Shown here piece after piece: positions 12,721 through 25,799 of a DNA stretch of 64,000 bases. The notes under the pieces are model-generated. The model was not told where the DNA came from. It ran no database searches and was given only the letters and a program-made list of their open reading frames with translations. Positions within the stretch are counted from its first letter, which is position 1; each line of letters opens with the position of its first letter. A program made the position numbers and the translations under genes. Source of the DNA: Fasciolopsis buskii (Eukaryota; Platyhelminthes; Trematoda; Plagiorchiida; Fasciolidae); NCBI GenBank assembly GCA_008360955.1, contig LUCM01007344.1:322718-386717 (forward strand). The letters are read 5' to 3'.

Positions 12721-15700
12721 GAACGACAGGAAATTCTTTTTATTTACTTATTACGCAACTAAAATGCTGGTGATAATTTCAGAAGTTTGGCTGGGAAATT
12801 CGTGAGACACCCCAGGTTTTCATCAACGTACCGCGCTCGTTGGCAGCTCCAAAGACCATAGGTTAACGAAGCAAAGTGTGTAAAGTGACTCACTTGTGAC
12901 TGTTTTGCCTGCCAAGTATGTCCTTTTCCGTTAGACAAATACAGCGGACCAGGAATAGCTATGCCTGCAGCATGCTCTCGGGCAGCGGTCCTTGAAAGGT
13001 TGCCAGATCAGCCTAAAATGGACGGGAGCAAACATTCCAACAACAGCCGAGACCCAATAGTCCTAGCAGCCAGCACCAGCACTCCTGTGCCCAAAGAAGT
13101 GGTCAAATGTGAACACGCTGCATGCCCCTGTGTCATTAACTAGCCTAGAATACAATGAAAAAAAGTTTGGAGGACGCATTATGTGACTGCGCGATAGGTG
13201 AAACAGTGCATTCGGAGTAGTATCAGTATTGTGGGCCATTCCTAGCATATATAGGGGCCTGCTTTACTGCGACTGTCGGGGCTTATCTCGCAAACAACAC
13301 GTGCAAAATCTTGGTCACAGGATATTCCATCAATCTACACTCCGACTGGCATTATTATCTGTCCCAAGACATTTCTTCACAGATTACCGGTAAACATGCA
13401 GCCCGAGAGTTCGGACGCCTGACTGGTCCGAAAACGAATGCGTGCATATGTACGTGCTAACTCCCACCGTTCATTTGCAGCTCAAGGCGCAGGTGATTAT
13501 ATGCTCGTTGACATGCAACAGACTGTGGGGATCCGGATTTATCAGTTAACATGTTTAATTCAGCACGAAATACATCAGACAGTTGATAACATTATCATAT
13601 TGAAACATGTTGCACAGAAAAATAAAACCTTCCACAGTTTTAAAACGTCCCACTCATTTTTACCTCCAATAAGTTAAATTTACCTACATCAGCTCGAGTC
13701 AGCAACAGTACCTTTTGCTGATTCCATTATTTGTTCCCATTATTCCTGGCAGCTGAACACCTCCTCCGCTGTGGGATCCACATGATGATTTTACAATTAG
13801 CTTGTCTTTACTTGATTCAAACAAATAAAAAATGCTATCATTGTAACTATTATTATCGAATAGATGACAATAAAAAATAATAAGAATGAGGACATTTCTG
13901 CACTCCGCTATTCATTATAAAGCACTTTATTGGTACTTCCGGTAAAAGGCCGCGGCCATTAAAGAGCAGTCAGATGAACTAGTGACCGACTTTGGGAGGG
14001 GTCTGATCGGCGATATCTGCAACAAAAGCGCCAAGACGTCAACCGCTCGATGATGCATTTTACGTAGTGTTTGGTCTTAGCTGAACCTAGATAGTATAAG
14101 GTACACTCGAATGTCCCCCGAGTATTCACTATTTATGCACTCCGGTTTCTTATGATTTGTTATTCCCTCATACAGTTCGCTCTGATAATTAGTTGTTTGG
14201 AGCTTTAAAATGTGCAAAATATCCAGAAGTCCTTGAGAGACTCTGTCCGAAAGGCTTTGGAACCGTTTGTCTGCTCTTGCAATAATTTGCACATTTTAGG
14301 AGAATGGGTTTCAGGTCGCCTGCTATTTCATAACCTCCTGCATTTCGCAGTTACATCATTATTTTGATACTGTCTCCGTTGGTTAAAACCTATCCCATTG
14401 AGTTCCCTCTGATGGTTGTTTTAATGGGTTTTAACTTATTTGGCGCGGCGCAAGTAGGTGGTCGAGTAGCTGGCTTCGTTACTGCTGCTCATCCATCTAA
14501 ATGCTTTTGAGACTTTTTTCACTGCGAGCTTTTCATCTCATTTTCGCTTGACAAATACATTACTGCCTTTTGATTGTACCTCCAAACTTTCACAGCAGTT
14601 ACTCCGATTATCATAAAATCTTTTGAATTTTCGCATACGTCGAAATGACGGAGACGGAAGGAATTGAAAGGGTGAATTGTTCGGGGCCTAATTAATTCGC
14701 GGATTACTACCGGCGGCACTGAAAGATGTGATAACGCGTTCTTTCAGTGGTAAGCCCATTTGTCATAAGATTTAGAGTTTCCATATTTGCTAAGGTTTGG
14801 ATACTTCAAGATGGAAAATCTGGAAGGAATGCTGCTTCCTGGTTAGAAAAAACAAGCTTTTTATCTTGTTTTGTATACTTAGAAAAGGTTATGCTCTAAG
14901 CTCTGATATTAATTTAGGTCCTTTGTTTCCTCTAAATCTCTAAATCTCTTCCCATTTATCTTCACTTTCTCAAATAGAGATATTCATTGTCTTTGAATTT
15001 GTGGCTAACAATACGCTTGCTCTCTCGCACCACTCTTGAGTGGAAAATGGAGAAACAGTGGTGTGGGCACGGTTGCCATCAGCCAAGTTGGGCAAAATGA
15101 CGAAACTGCTTATGTCGTCATTGTCGCGAAACTCCACTGTGGACCAAAGTAAAATTCACAAAATTGTCGCTAAACATTGATATCTCACGAAACATTTTCC
15201 AGGAGATTATGAATAGGCATGCAAATGCCAAGGAGTGGTGCATGATATGTCCGAGCTGCCATCGTCGGATGCTGCCAAAGTTGTGGATAGTTTTGAAACA
15301 AGGTGCCAGCTTTGTGATTTTTTAGATCGAGTCATTTGTCGGACATCAGTGATGAGGATCGGCCGCCTCGTAGAAATGGTCAACCGAGTGTTGATGCCAA
15401 TGCTTTAACACTTTTGGTGACTGGTTATGCGTTGGTGGTTGGGGAAGACAACAAGACACCAATCACCTCCAGTGACTGACTCACTCTTAGTCCAATAGAG
15501 AATGTGTAAGTGATTCATTTTACATATTTCTTACCCTTCCCATCACAGGTTTTATTCAAAACAAATTTCGCATCCTCTCTGGTGTACTAGCTAGTTTACT
15601 AACTTCGCTCATGGATGTGTAAAAGGTTGAAAGATCACAAGGAATAAAGGGCACAACCACCTATTCTACTTGTGGGCATTGGAGGAAGAATGGACGCAAT

Positions 15701-18700
15701 GACTGCACCCTGGAAAAACTGACTGGTATTTATCCTTGCAACGGAAAGTATAACGTTGAGCAATTGCCCAAAACAGGCAGGCGGTGGTTAGTAAACTACG
15801 GGATGAGGAAGCCGAAGAAGTCACTATGCTTCGCGGGCAAATTCAGTCCACAGGAATGACGCAGGTTTTACCCACTAATTTGCTAATGGTTACGGTATAT
15901 CAGTGTTATCCAAGCTGGAGAACAAAAATACTCACGAAAGTCTGATAAATGACTTGCATCTCACAGTTACATGCGATAGCACCTCACTAAAATCGGAGGG
16001 CATTTCTCAGGCCATTTTACCAGAACCGTTTTGAGAACCTTCTCCTCTGAAGAAGTTCTGGTAGATCTAAAATGGTTTGGTGTCACTGGGAAGTTTTCAG
16101 TGTACAACGGTAATCTTCCCCGGGTGATAACCTTCATCTTCTTTTGCTTCCCACAATCGTTTTTAGATAATGCGATAAGCGGATGCATTAGTGCGTTTAC
16201 CCAGGTTTGTTGTTTCCTTAAAACTGCTTCTTCGACAACATAAATCACGGGGGGTAATAAGGATCTGGTATTGATCAGCACGTCGCTGCAACTTCTGACT
16301 CATTACATGGGCCAGCGGACTCAGCACCGCCAAATCTGTTTTGTTAGATGCCAAGTTGTTGCTATTATTTTCTTACGCGTCAGGCAGAAAAGTGTCGGAA
16401 TTCATTTAGCCGGCCTCAATAGTCAAAAACGATTTCGCTGTGTATTGCATTCATTGCCCGTAATGTGATTCATCGGCTAAACAAAAGTAGTCGAAAACAA
16501 AGTGAAATTGAGCTCTATGTAACCCGTGTGGTAGGGAATTGGGTAAATACAAAGCGCTTTCTTTGGTCCCAAAATGTTTTGTCTTCCTTCTGGCATTCAT
16601 GGTAAGCAACGGAATATGAAGAACGTTCCTTGCAAATGTTACGCTGATCATAAATAAAAATATGGTTAGTTTGCTTGCAAGTTTTTAATTTGATTTGTCG
16701 TTTGACTTCATTTACATCTGGATAGGGAAAGTCAGTTTTTACTCAGAAAAACGTGCAGAAGCTACTTTACAGTTTATTATAGTACCGATCGGTTTCTTAA
16801 TGAGATCACTTTTTCATCGGGTTTATTTCCATTGACAGTATTCGGATAAATACAGTCGGAGAACAAGAACCACGCTAGCCACGGCAACGGTTCCGCATTC
16901 ATGCACTCACTTTATATCCGCCATCAATTAACTGGTGGCGAAATAACTCTGCGTGTTCCATGCAGTGCAAGCAATGCGTCTGGCTGATACAGTTTTTCTA
17001 GGGCGTTATTTCACCCTGGTTTTGTGTATGGAACAACTCAACAGTTTTCTTCCCACTACCCATAAATGAATCCTTATAGACAGCAGGTTGTTTTGCTGAG
17101 TATTTGAAAATGTTCACTCTTTTATGCGCTTAGAAATATGTGGTCATTCACTCCTAAGTTGTATCGAATTGCATGACCGCGTCCTGTTCCGAATCAGCTT
17201 CAGGGATGCACATTGTTATTTAGCAGGGTTTAACTGCTTTTAACTACACCTGTTATTTATTCGCAGGAAAGAGGCGTTAATGCCAAATGGTCGTAAACCA
17301 TCAGTCAGAAAAGCAAGTGCTAACCCAGAAAGTAGAATTTCACATAATACATGCAGTAGAAAGCATAAATTACACTAGCAGAGTATATCAGGATGATGAG
17401 CAATCCTGAAATTAGGAGTAGCTGATGACAGCATGTCACAATTAGGCCACCGGTTTGTTAGGCATATCATATAGTAATAGGGATCCAAAAATGTTATGAA
17501 ATCTCCCGAGTCCTCGGCTGTAAAATCCGGGACCTCCATGAACACCGAGCTGCGTTTTGACTTTCATTCTTGTTTGCGCTGTTTTCACACAGGAGAAAAA
17601 TAATTCGATGAAAAAAGGTAAACCAAAAGTTGAATGAAAATATGGAAGGATGCATGTCGGTTGTTAGCATTAAGTAAGAAAATAATCGGAGTTTGGGGTA
17701 CTAGTAGAAGGAAATCTCTCTTTTTATTGAACTCCGTTTTATATAAATGCCATCCAACAGATTCGAAGGATTGTTGGACAAGGGATCCGTAATACGCTCC
17801 AAACGGACACCAACATATATGCACACGGATCAGAGTTCACTCAACTGTATGAGTAAACTTAGCATCAAGAAAGCTTACCCAAGAATTAGTCTACTAGAGG
17901 ACAGTTGCCCTAAGTGACTGACGCGTTACTTTGTTGCCGGCGATCCACTATTGCTCTCCGTGCTATTTCCACATGCTACATTAATTATTAGATAGGTAAG
18001 TAGAAAGTAATTATTCCTTCTGATAACTTTCCTATCGGAGGTAAAGAAAGGTACATTAGTTACCTATTAAACTATTAGTTCAATAAAAAATGACCGGCAC
18101 GGGTGAAATGTTCTGGAGTATTGACGCTCTAGCAGAATGGGTAATGTATAAATGTGCACAAAGGTGAAGCAGATCAATTTAACTGAAAGTGGGGGAACAG
18201 AACAATCGGCACTAAGAATCTAAAATTCGCCCATGAATGAGAGTTACAAGGAGCACTGCGTAATGTGTTGAAACTGAGTGTATCCTTGGCAGGGTGTCGG
18301 TTGCGAGAGAACCGGCGAACAACTGTCTTACATCAAGAGAGCAGTGCAGTCAATCGCGAGAAGTCTGTAACAATCAGAACTAGTGAGCCCTGATCCTAGT
18401 GAACCCCGCTATGAGTTTCAATAACCACATTGCCAAATGGCGAAATAAATTCGTCCCCGATAGTACTTTGGGGCCGCACAGTAGTAAGTGATCCAAACAA
18501 AGCAATGCCAAGTAACGGAATTCCGTCGTAGCATTCATAAGCGAAGTATACGTACAAACTGGTCATATCTCCAACAATGGGCCTTGCCCATTTTCCAGTC
18601 AAAATGCAGTTAAGAAGTAGCACAAAATTCAGTAAAGAAGCAACAGATGATCGGAAAGGAGAAGTCGAAAATATCCGTCTGTTAGTTCGAGAGGAAACAA

Positions 18701-19266
18701 TAAGTTATACACTATTTATCCGACCAAATTTCATGAGTATGTTTTATAGAGTGACTGATCTACAGATTTGGTGTCGCAGATTTCAATTCCATTATTATGT
18801 TTATACAAAATCCTTTCCTAAATATTTTGAAGTTGACGTTATTGTAAATATTGAGCAGCCTAAAATTTTCTTATGACCTCAAAAAGTTGCAGAAAACCTC
18901 GTCATGTGATTGGCTGCTTACCCTATCAACCAAGGTCACTAAGGGAAACTATATAAGCAATAGACATCGTTTGACTTTTGACTTGTGTTGGTGGGTCACT
19001 AATAGACTCGCGGATGTTCTGTTGGTCTTCTCTCTCTCGCTAGCGGGTTGGGCTATTCGTTCGAATTCCGCGCTTTTTTCTGTGACCACCTAACAAAGGG
19101 GCATCTGGTCCGTTCCATTCTTTTGTGTGACTGCGGGACTTGAAGGCCCAAGCCCGTATTGTTGTCTCCAGTGTTGGTGTGTGCTAGTGTCCTTCCAGGC
19201 CGCAGGCTTGTGCTATTGTGCTATTGTGTGACCTCTAGTGCTGACGTCTTGTGCTTCAGTGTTGTG
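12721..19266. other. long stretch without recognised genes
   Basis: 6.5 kb of moderately AT-rich DNA. ORFs are short and scattered on both strands. The - strand frame at 18396-18623 (75 codons, some coding-like composition) and the + frame at 15967-16243 have no domain I know. An LTR-like look (TATA box at 18950, CT-rich downstream) occurs at 18.9-19.1 kb but no partner LTR was found. I see no tRNA, rRNA or CRISPR. Confidence 0.4.
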
Positions 19267-19531
19267 TGTTGATCAACTCAACCGAGATAGGTGCAGCATC
19301 ATGTGGTGAGGTTGAACAAACCGCTCAGAGCCTGCCCGGTAGCGTAATGGCTAAGGCGTTCGACTCAGAATCGTTCGTCCTTGTTCGGGTTCGGATTGGC
19401 GTCCCAGTTCGGGCGCGGTCCATATGCACTGCTCATGGTTCCTAACAAGGACGAAACAGCTGTACAGTGCTTCCATCGTTTCTTTATGCTCAGTTGAACG
19501 ATCATATCACATGGTGAATTATTTCATGAAA
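19267..19531 (+). mobile_element. tRNA-derived SINE with hammerhead-like module (copy A)
   Basis: About 265 bp. The tRNA-like head at 19334-19414 has 5' GCCCG and 3' CGGGC able to pair as an acceptor stem. It carries an A-box-like TAGCGTAATGG at 19340-19350 and a B-box-like GGGTTCGGATT further down. The D-arm-like ATGGCTAAGGCGT recalls an Arg-type tRNA. A 3' module follows with GCACTG (19426-19431) and CAGTGC (19465-19470) enclosing TTCCTAACAAGGACGAAAC. The copy ends in 'tggtgaattatttcatgaa'. The same order (head, module, 'tttcatga' end) recurs in copies at 57.7-58.4 kb, which defines the family. Confidence 0.75.
19426..19470 (+). ncRNA. degenerate hammerhead-ribozyme-like module
   Basis: An outer stem GCACTG/CAGTGC brackets a core laid out as in a hammerhead. 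CTCATGG stands where the conserved CUGAUGA is expected. A stem II of TCCT/AGGA with loop AACA follows, then CGAAAC, matching the invariant GAAA. By my count the 26-base stretch CTCATG...GAAAC matches the well-known schistosome hammerhead core at 20 positions without gaps. Two invariant positions of CUGAUGA are changed, so this copy is unlikely to cleave. Schistosome SINE-like Sm-alpha repeats carry such ribozymes. Assignment is by inspection only. Confidence 0.4.
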
Positions 19532-22349
19532 ACATTCAATCTCTTACTGCTAACATGTACCAACCGAGAAACACAACTGCATGACAGCCAATAATCAGTC
19601 ATCATCAGCGACTCAGTGGGACCGGACCGTAATATTCCAAATGCGATGAATCAGTGTGAACCATAACCGCACCACCTAGTTGTTCGAAGAAGAAGACACT
19701 AAAGCACTGCAGAAACGTAAAAGTACCCGATGAAAAATGGATGGCGACAAAACAGCAATGTCAGCAGGAACATAGTTGGCATTAACAGTTAGGTATCAAT
19801 GAAAACAGGGTTGAAAATAGAATTTGGAATATTCAGTGATCTTGAATATTACAAGGCTTTTAAATGGTAATCCTATTAATACCACAGCTCACTTAAAATG
19901 AAGATATTTTGATTCTGGAAACTAGAAATTTGAAAGATTCTCTCTAGAAAGAGCGCATTTGGGCGATCGATACTCGGCGGCTGCTCACACTGCGGAAAGG
20001 GTTTTTCTCTGAGTATTTTATCCGGAGGTTTTGGTTCCAAACCGGCACCCACAAGGCAATAAAATGGAAACAGTCTCCTGGAATGGGAAGAGACAGAAGC
20101 CTTAAGAGAGCGGAAATCAGGTGAGTACAGGCCTTTCTTAAAATAGTTTTTGACTGTCTCACTAAATTCATGGGTGCTGGTTACAAGTCTGTGTTGAAAA
20201 ACGGTGGCCGAGTTACGTAACCCGTGGTAATGCCCAGACATTCTCTAACGGGATTAGTAAGCAAGTGAGAAGTCGATTTTTCGGCACATGGTAATGCCCA
20301 GAGATGGAGCTAGGAGAAGGCACAACAAAGGAATTTCTGAGGAACTCATTAAGGAAAGATTCTAAGGCGCTCTGAAAACAAAAATACAAAGGTCAGACTG
20401 CCTACATTTTGATATAAACAAGTGGGTGATGAAGACCTATTGAAATCCTTTCTTCCAGTAGCAGTTTCCATTATGGTCCGTTTGGAAATTTATACATGAA
20501 GTGGTTGTGTGCCTATCGAGTAACCACGTTCCTCTGTTCCGACTACTGCCCTTCTGTAGGCCGATCTCACCTCTAAATCTTTGTTGTCCGATCCCACTAT
20601 CTCAGATGAGAACAAAGGAAATGGGCACATAGGTTATCTCATGTACTGAGTAAAATCATAACATATTTATAGGTTCCGTTGCTTGTTATTACGCCCAATT
20701 GACTGCCATCATTTCATTGGTTGCCCTGGTCGACCTTTGATTGGTCCATGGCGGTTTTTTGTATAGTCCGGACCGCTCAAGCTGATTGATTGAACCAGTT
20801 CGTGATATGGCTTTATTTTTTGCATATTCGCACTCTTTCTTTCGCATCATGTCAATTTTTTGGCTAACCGCTGGTGGCTAACGAAATGACGCGGTCATAT
20901 CCTGGTCTCGTGTTTTGCACTTGCTAGTTGTCTGACAGCATTGGGTTAAATCCACCCGCGTGCGTCACGGGCACGGTCCACTGATAACCAGTGAAATAGC
21001 TCTTTCAGATCCAGGCCCAAAGCCAATTACAATACCACTCCTTCATTGTCCATATGAAACTTTCCGAAACATCTGCGTCCAACTGTAAATTCAATTGCTG
21101 TTTCCGATAGCAACTCGGATCATGCACTGAATAAGCTAGTAACCCACAGGTTGCCAGCTGATGAAGAACTCAATGGAAGAAAAATTAAACCAAATAGAAA
21201 GAAAATAGGCCTGTGACAGCTGTCTTAGGAAACAGACATTGGCAATATATTGGTGGTTTAGTTTTACGTGTTCATTACTGTTTTCTGCGGACTCTCTTGG
21301 ACGAGTTATGCTAGGTAACAGAAGGCAAGATATTGCCGACGTAGACGAGATACGTAATGGTGAAAGGAACTAAGATAAGAATTGGTAATCTTAAATCCAG
21401 TGTACTCTAGGTGATCAATGTCTAGGATCCCAAACGAAAGAACCGGTGGCAATTAAAGTGACTGGAGAGAGAGCAATATTGTGAATATTTGGATTTCAGG
21501 GAGTACATTCCCAGCTTAAGAGAAAGACGCTCAAGGTGACTCTTTACATCTGTGATGCAACATGAGCGCGCCACAAGGAATATGACTTTGGCAGTAACGA
21601 ATGGGGTTATGTGAACAAATAAAAAAGCCTAGGCACGTCTTTAACAAGTACCTGGGAGTCGTACTTGAGGCTGATGTTTCGTTATGCGACTGACAGCTCT
21701 TCGGATTAAATTTATCACGCGCAAACCTCCGGTGATCAGGTGAATATTAATTTCAAGAAGCCATAATTTTCGCGTCCACAGTTTCGTCCTAAGGAAGACC
21801 TAAAAGATGCTTCTCGAGTGCAACGCTGACCGGATGTCCTAAGGGTTGCACATGAAGGATATATTCTGAAGAGCCAGTAAAATTAATTAACGAGTGTCAG
21901 TTAATTACTGGAGAACTGGAGTATTTGGTAGAAAGAGTTATTTAGCTGTTAACTCTATCCAAGATTTAAGGTCTCTTCATCCAGGTTAGTGGACTTGCAT
22001 TTTATCATCTATGTTTTAGTACTGATTGGGCCGCTGTTTGCAACAAACAATACTAGGGTTTCGGTTGTGAATATTCTGAATTGTATTAATGTTTTCCTGG
22101 ATGCCCAGCCGAATGAAGAGAAATATTCAAGTGCACTGGGGAATGAATCACAACAGCGGCAATCAGAACAAAAGTCGAATTCGTTTAAATTCACAGTTCA
22201 AAGCCATCTGTTTATACCGTATTGCAAACGGCAACATGTAAGCAAAGAAACGAATAACTGGTTCATAAACAACCATTAACTAGAATGAATGCTAGGTTTC
22301 TGGACATTTGCATCTTAGTTATTAATGTGCATACAAATCAGAATCAACG
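19532..22349. other. unassigned stretch
   Basis: No clear gene. The - strand frame at 19876-20241 (121 codons) has no recognised motif. A KYLGVVLEADVSL-like string near 21639-21680 on + resembles the 'KYLG..ld' block of LINE reverse transcriptases but stands alone. The left part may contain the worn 3' side of the Gypsy element that follows. Confidence 0.35.
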
Positions 22350-23820
22350 TGTCTGGAGCTTGAATTTATGTCTTCATTAACGGTAGCATCAGGTACGTGA
22401 TAGTAAATGTGGTCAGCACGTCTTCGGTGAATTGGTCTATCGCCTACCCCCAAAAGTCTCCTATCGGATACTGGGTGGTCCCAGAACAATCCAGGAAACA
22501 GGTGGTAAATCATTACCAAGCTCGCAGATAACATCGAGGAACTCTAAACACCACAGATTTGAACAGCTGAACGGGACTTGCCAGTGTCGTGCCATGAGCT
22601 GCATTTCTGTACTGAAGCAAGAATGTATCAACAACTCACATTCTTGGACCGTTGATGAGTTGAATGGCTGGTAAAACGACATAGCGACCGAACAAATTTT
22701 TCTGCCAACGCATTGGATTTCGGATGTCTAGGTGTAGTCAGCAGGTGACAACATCCTATTCCTTTGAGAATGGAGGTTTTCTCATAAGTGAATTGGCTTC
22801 TAATATCCGTAAACAGTGCTTGAAGCAAAATCCCAAAATTGACGTTCCGCGCAATACGATAACCGTAAGTTCAGTATCAGCAGAAGTTGTGAAGTACAGT
22901 TCAGGCCAATGAGAATGTGAACTAATAACCACCAGAGCTCACTGTTTAGTCGAAAAGTGATCACAGTAATCCGCTTGAATTCTTCCTCAAACCCAACATG
23001 ACAGTGAGCATAGAGTCCACTTCTGAGACTTGGAATATGCTTTCACGGCTTTTGCGGACTCATTATAAACTATCGTTGCCGGGCAAATGGCAAGGGAGGC
23101 TGCCAAAAGCTCGATTTTGTCAGTGCCCAAATTGCCGCGATGCGAATTAGACAAAATCAGTCGTCTGAGTGACTGGGAAATTACAACGCAGAATTCACTC
23201 CAGAATGATAACCAGCTCCTCTCATTTAGAATAACAGTTAGATAAACGTGGTTTAATATTCGCATTCTATCCCGATTTAATAGTGACCTTACCGGTGGAT
23301 TTAGCCGCACAATTCATTCCAGAGGCCTATGATGTGCCCTAGTGTATGCACCACAGGGCTTGTTTCCTGTGAAGAATGTTTCTACTCGTTGGTATTTCAG
23401 TAGATAGCAGGAAATGTGAAATTCGTGAGCACGCAAATGTCTCCTGTGGATGCAGAGATCACGTTTAGGAACAGCATTAAATAAACATGTAATAAATATT
23501 CAAACGGAGACAGTTTGCTCAAGTGGATCACAATACCTAATAGCCAGTGCGTACCACTACTTAGTTTCATCTTTAACTAGAATCACTCTCGCGAAATTGC
23601 TCCAGACAATGGTTCTGTCGGGTAAATAAATAAGGAAGTAAAAAGATAGGTCAACGAAGATAGAAAGTAAATAGTTAGAAAACCTGTAAAAGAGAGGAGC
23701 TCTCGAGTGGATGGAAACTGTTGATTATGACACTGAGCCACACTGGCTAACACACAAAACAGACAATGGAAGTATTTCGTGCACCCAAAATTAGCCCGAC
23801 TGTCACAACGAGGCTGCACC
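22350..23820 (-). mobile_element. Gypsy-type LTR retrotransposon pol remnant
   Basis: Read on the - strand from high to low coordinates. STRELLSFTGFLTIYF (23583-23819 frame) matches the RT/RNase H connection 'LRSFLGf.nYY'. HRGNLGTDKIELLA (22987-23310 frame) resembles the integrase zinc-binding 'H.GHLG..K...LAR', with its Cys residues lost. DIRSQFT then TTPRHPKSNALAEKFVRSLC (22628-22828 frame) is the integrase core 'TDRGSQFt ... HPqsNGlaErf.r.L'; the second catalytic Asp and the Glu remain. GVGDRPIHRRRADH (22322-22534 frame) is the C-terminal 'dGr.ihRRhadHlr' block. Frames change between blocks, so it is a pseudogene. The upstream RT catalytic part is missing where the RTE LINE begins. Confidence 0.75.
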
Positions 23821-24249
23821 TTGACGTATTGTGACGGCTTGCGTGCCTCAATGACCCAGCGAACTATACAGGATGGCTTATCTCAAGCCAAAGATCCAAT
23901 CGTGCTTGGAAGGTCAATGGGTAGAGGCTTGACGAAGTAGTCTCCTGGTCCTCCAAGTGGGGAGCTGACCTGAGCTACCATCACATTCGGAAAAACGAGC
24001 GGAAAAATAGTTGATCTAAGAAGATGGGCTCCCACTCAGCTATACCCCGCTGCATTGCGGTCAGGTTCTTGTCAGAACCAAAGGCTTTGGTTGAGAACCC
24101 TAATCGTTCTTCTGCTTAGCGGCTGGACTCCCTAGCAGTACCCGTCCATCAATCCCCATGAGTTACACGCCTACAAATAATTCCATACTACATCGGTCGT
24201 CACGCATGATAATCAGGACCGCGTTGCCCATTGCATCGAGCGCAGGTGG

Positions 24250-25200
24250 GTGAGTAGTGATAAGTATGCTACTGCTCTGAGTTCCCTCTCTTTTATTCAA
24301 CCTGTCTTTTCTATCTCCAACCCAATCTGTTTGCCCCTTCTGCCTACCCATAGTATCTCCATTGATAACACGCCCGATACTCGCAACGGTTTATTGTCAA
24401 GTAGTGTAGTAGATGGTTTTCAGTCTGTTAGCTCACATTTTCTTAAACCTCGTCAGCCTCTGCATCTGGGTTCCTTCAATGTGCGCACTTTAATGCAGGC
24501 TGGCCAACAGGCGTGTTTGGTTCTGACAGTGGAATCACTTTCAATTGATGTCTGCTGCGTGAGTGAAACACGAATTCAGGATTCGAGCAGAGTAATTCAA
24601 CTGACTGCGCCAAACGTCTCGTCAAGATATTTTCTTCGCACTTCAGGAGACGAAGCAGCTCAAGCTGTGGGTCAGCGTGGTGTAGGAATAGTCTTGAGTG
24701 AGAAGGCTGAAGCAACCCTTCTAGACTGGATCCCAGTCAACAGTCGCTTGTGTGCCATGAGACTTCAGGGATCAGTCGGTGTCCGAAAGGATAGTAGTGT
24801 TAAGCGTAGTTTATTTGTTATCTCGGCATACGCTCCAACAGACTGCAGCACTGATATGGAGAAAGACGAGTTTTACGATAACCTCGTCACTCTTGTTCGG
24901 AAGAGCAAACGCTCTGACATTGTAGTGGTAGCAGGTGATTTTAATGCACAAGTTGGAAAACCGAGTGTACTGGAATCCTGTGTAGGTGGGCGGTGCGCCT
25001 TTCCTACTCAGAGAAAGGATAACTGGGAAAGGCTTCTCTATTTTTGTACAGACAATCGTTTGTTCCTGTCTAGTACGAATTTCCGACACAGTTTGCATCG
25101 CACGGCGACTTGGCGCTCTAAATCGACGGGTAGTCTGAAGCAGATAGACCAGATAGCAGTAAGCTATCGTTGGGGCGGTTCTCTCCAAAACTCTGTATAA
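24250..25200 (+). pseudogene. RTE LINE AP-endonuclease (N-terminal part of pol)
   Basis: Open frame of 316 codons. LGSFNVRTLMQ near residue 75 is the first endonuclease block. CCVSETRIQD near residue 101 carries the catalytic Glu (usually E.R). The YAPTD block lies near residue 195 and VVAGDFNAQVGK near residue 225, with the Asp-Asn pair. DNRLFLSSTNF and TATWRS..G...QID follow near residues 265-305, the latter being the 'HKaTW.SPDg...nQIDyi' block. The fold belongs to exonuclease III-like phosphatases/nucleases and nicks target DNA before reverse transcription. The start used is the first in-frame GTG; the true start is unknown. It is the best preserved TE frame in the window and stops before the RT. 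Confidence 0.75.
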
Positions 25201-25799
25201 TACTGGACCAGGTACGTCCAACCGGACCATGCGTTAGTTTGAATGCGACTTTTGCTGCAGCTGAATGGCCATCGAAGCAGGCCACAAACCCGATTGGCTG
25301 TAGGACGTCTATGTGATTCGGCTGTTCGTAACAGCTATGAGCAGAAACTGTTCGAGGAACTAAGAACTCCGACGAGCGCAATGTGGACGAGCAGTGAGAT
25401 CAAATTAAGTAGGTTATGCTTTTGGCAGCAGATGTTGCCTGTGGTCCTGGGTTCAGCTTTCATCGAAGGCGCTGGATCTCACAAGGGTCGCTGCGTGTAA
25501 TGGAGCGAAAACGCCAGCTCTCCAACTGCAAGGAAGGGAATGAGATGCGTCGGCATTTGCAGTGTCAGTTGAAGATAAGCCTTAAGAATGACTGCGAAAA
25601 CTGGTGGGTTAAGGTGGCCGAAGAGATGGAGGAAGCGGCCTGTAGAGGTAACAGTCAAAGACGCGACAGCGGTGGGTGGCGAACTTCGGTTAGTGAAGTC
25701 ATGTGCGATAGGAATGGAGATCTCATCCATGGTAGACAGCAAAGGCTGGACCGTTGGGCAGAGCATTTCAAGGATCAGTTTAGCTAAGGTATTTAGGCC

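Noticed and set aside
18396..18623. 75-codon - strand frame with coding-like composition
   Set aside because: No domain, no clear splice borders and no neighbouring exon; kept only as a note in the gap entry.
18850..19110. Solo LTR before the SINE
   Set aside because: It has a TATA-like box and CT-rich stretch but no matching second copy, no clear TG...CA ends and no primer-binding site.
19334..19414. Genuine tRNA gene
   Set aside because: The head has tRNA-like boxes and pairing ends, but the same unit with the same 3' module recurs at 57.7-58.4 kb and the arms do not all pair, so it is a SINE head.
24476..25230. Overlapping - strand ORFs opposite the RTE endonuclease
   Set aside because: Antisense shadows of a clearly recognisable endonuclease frame.
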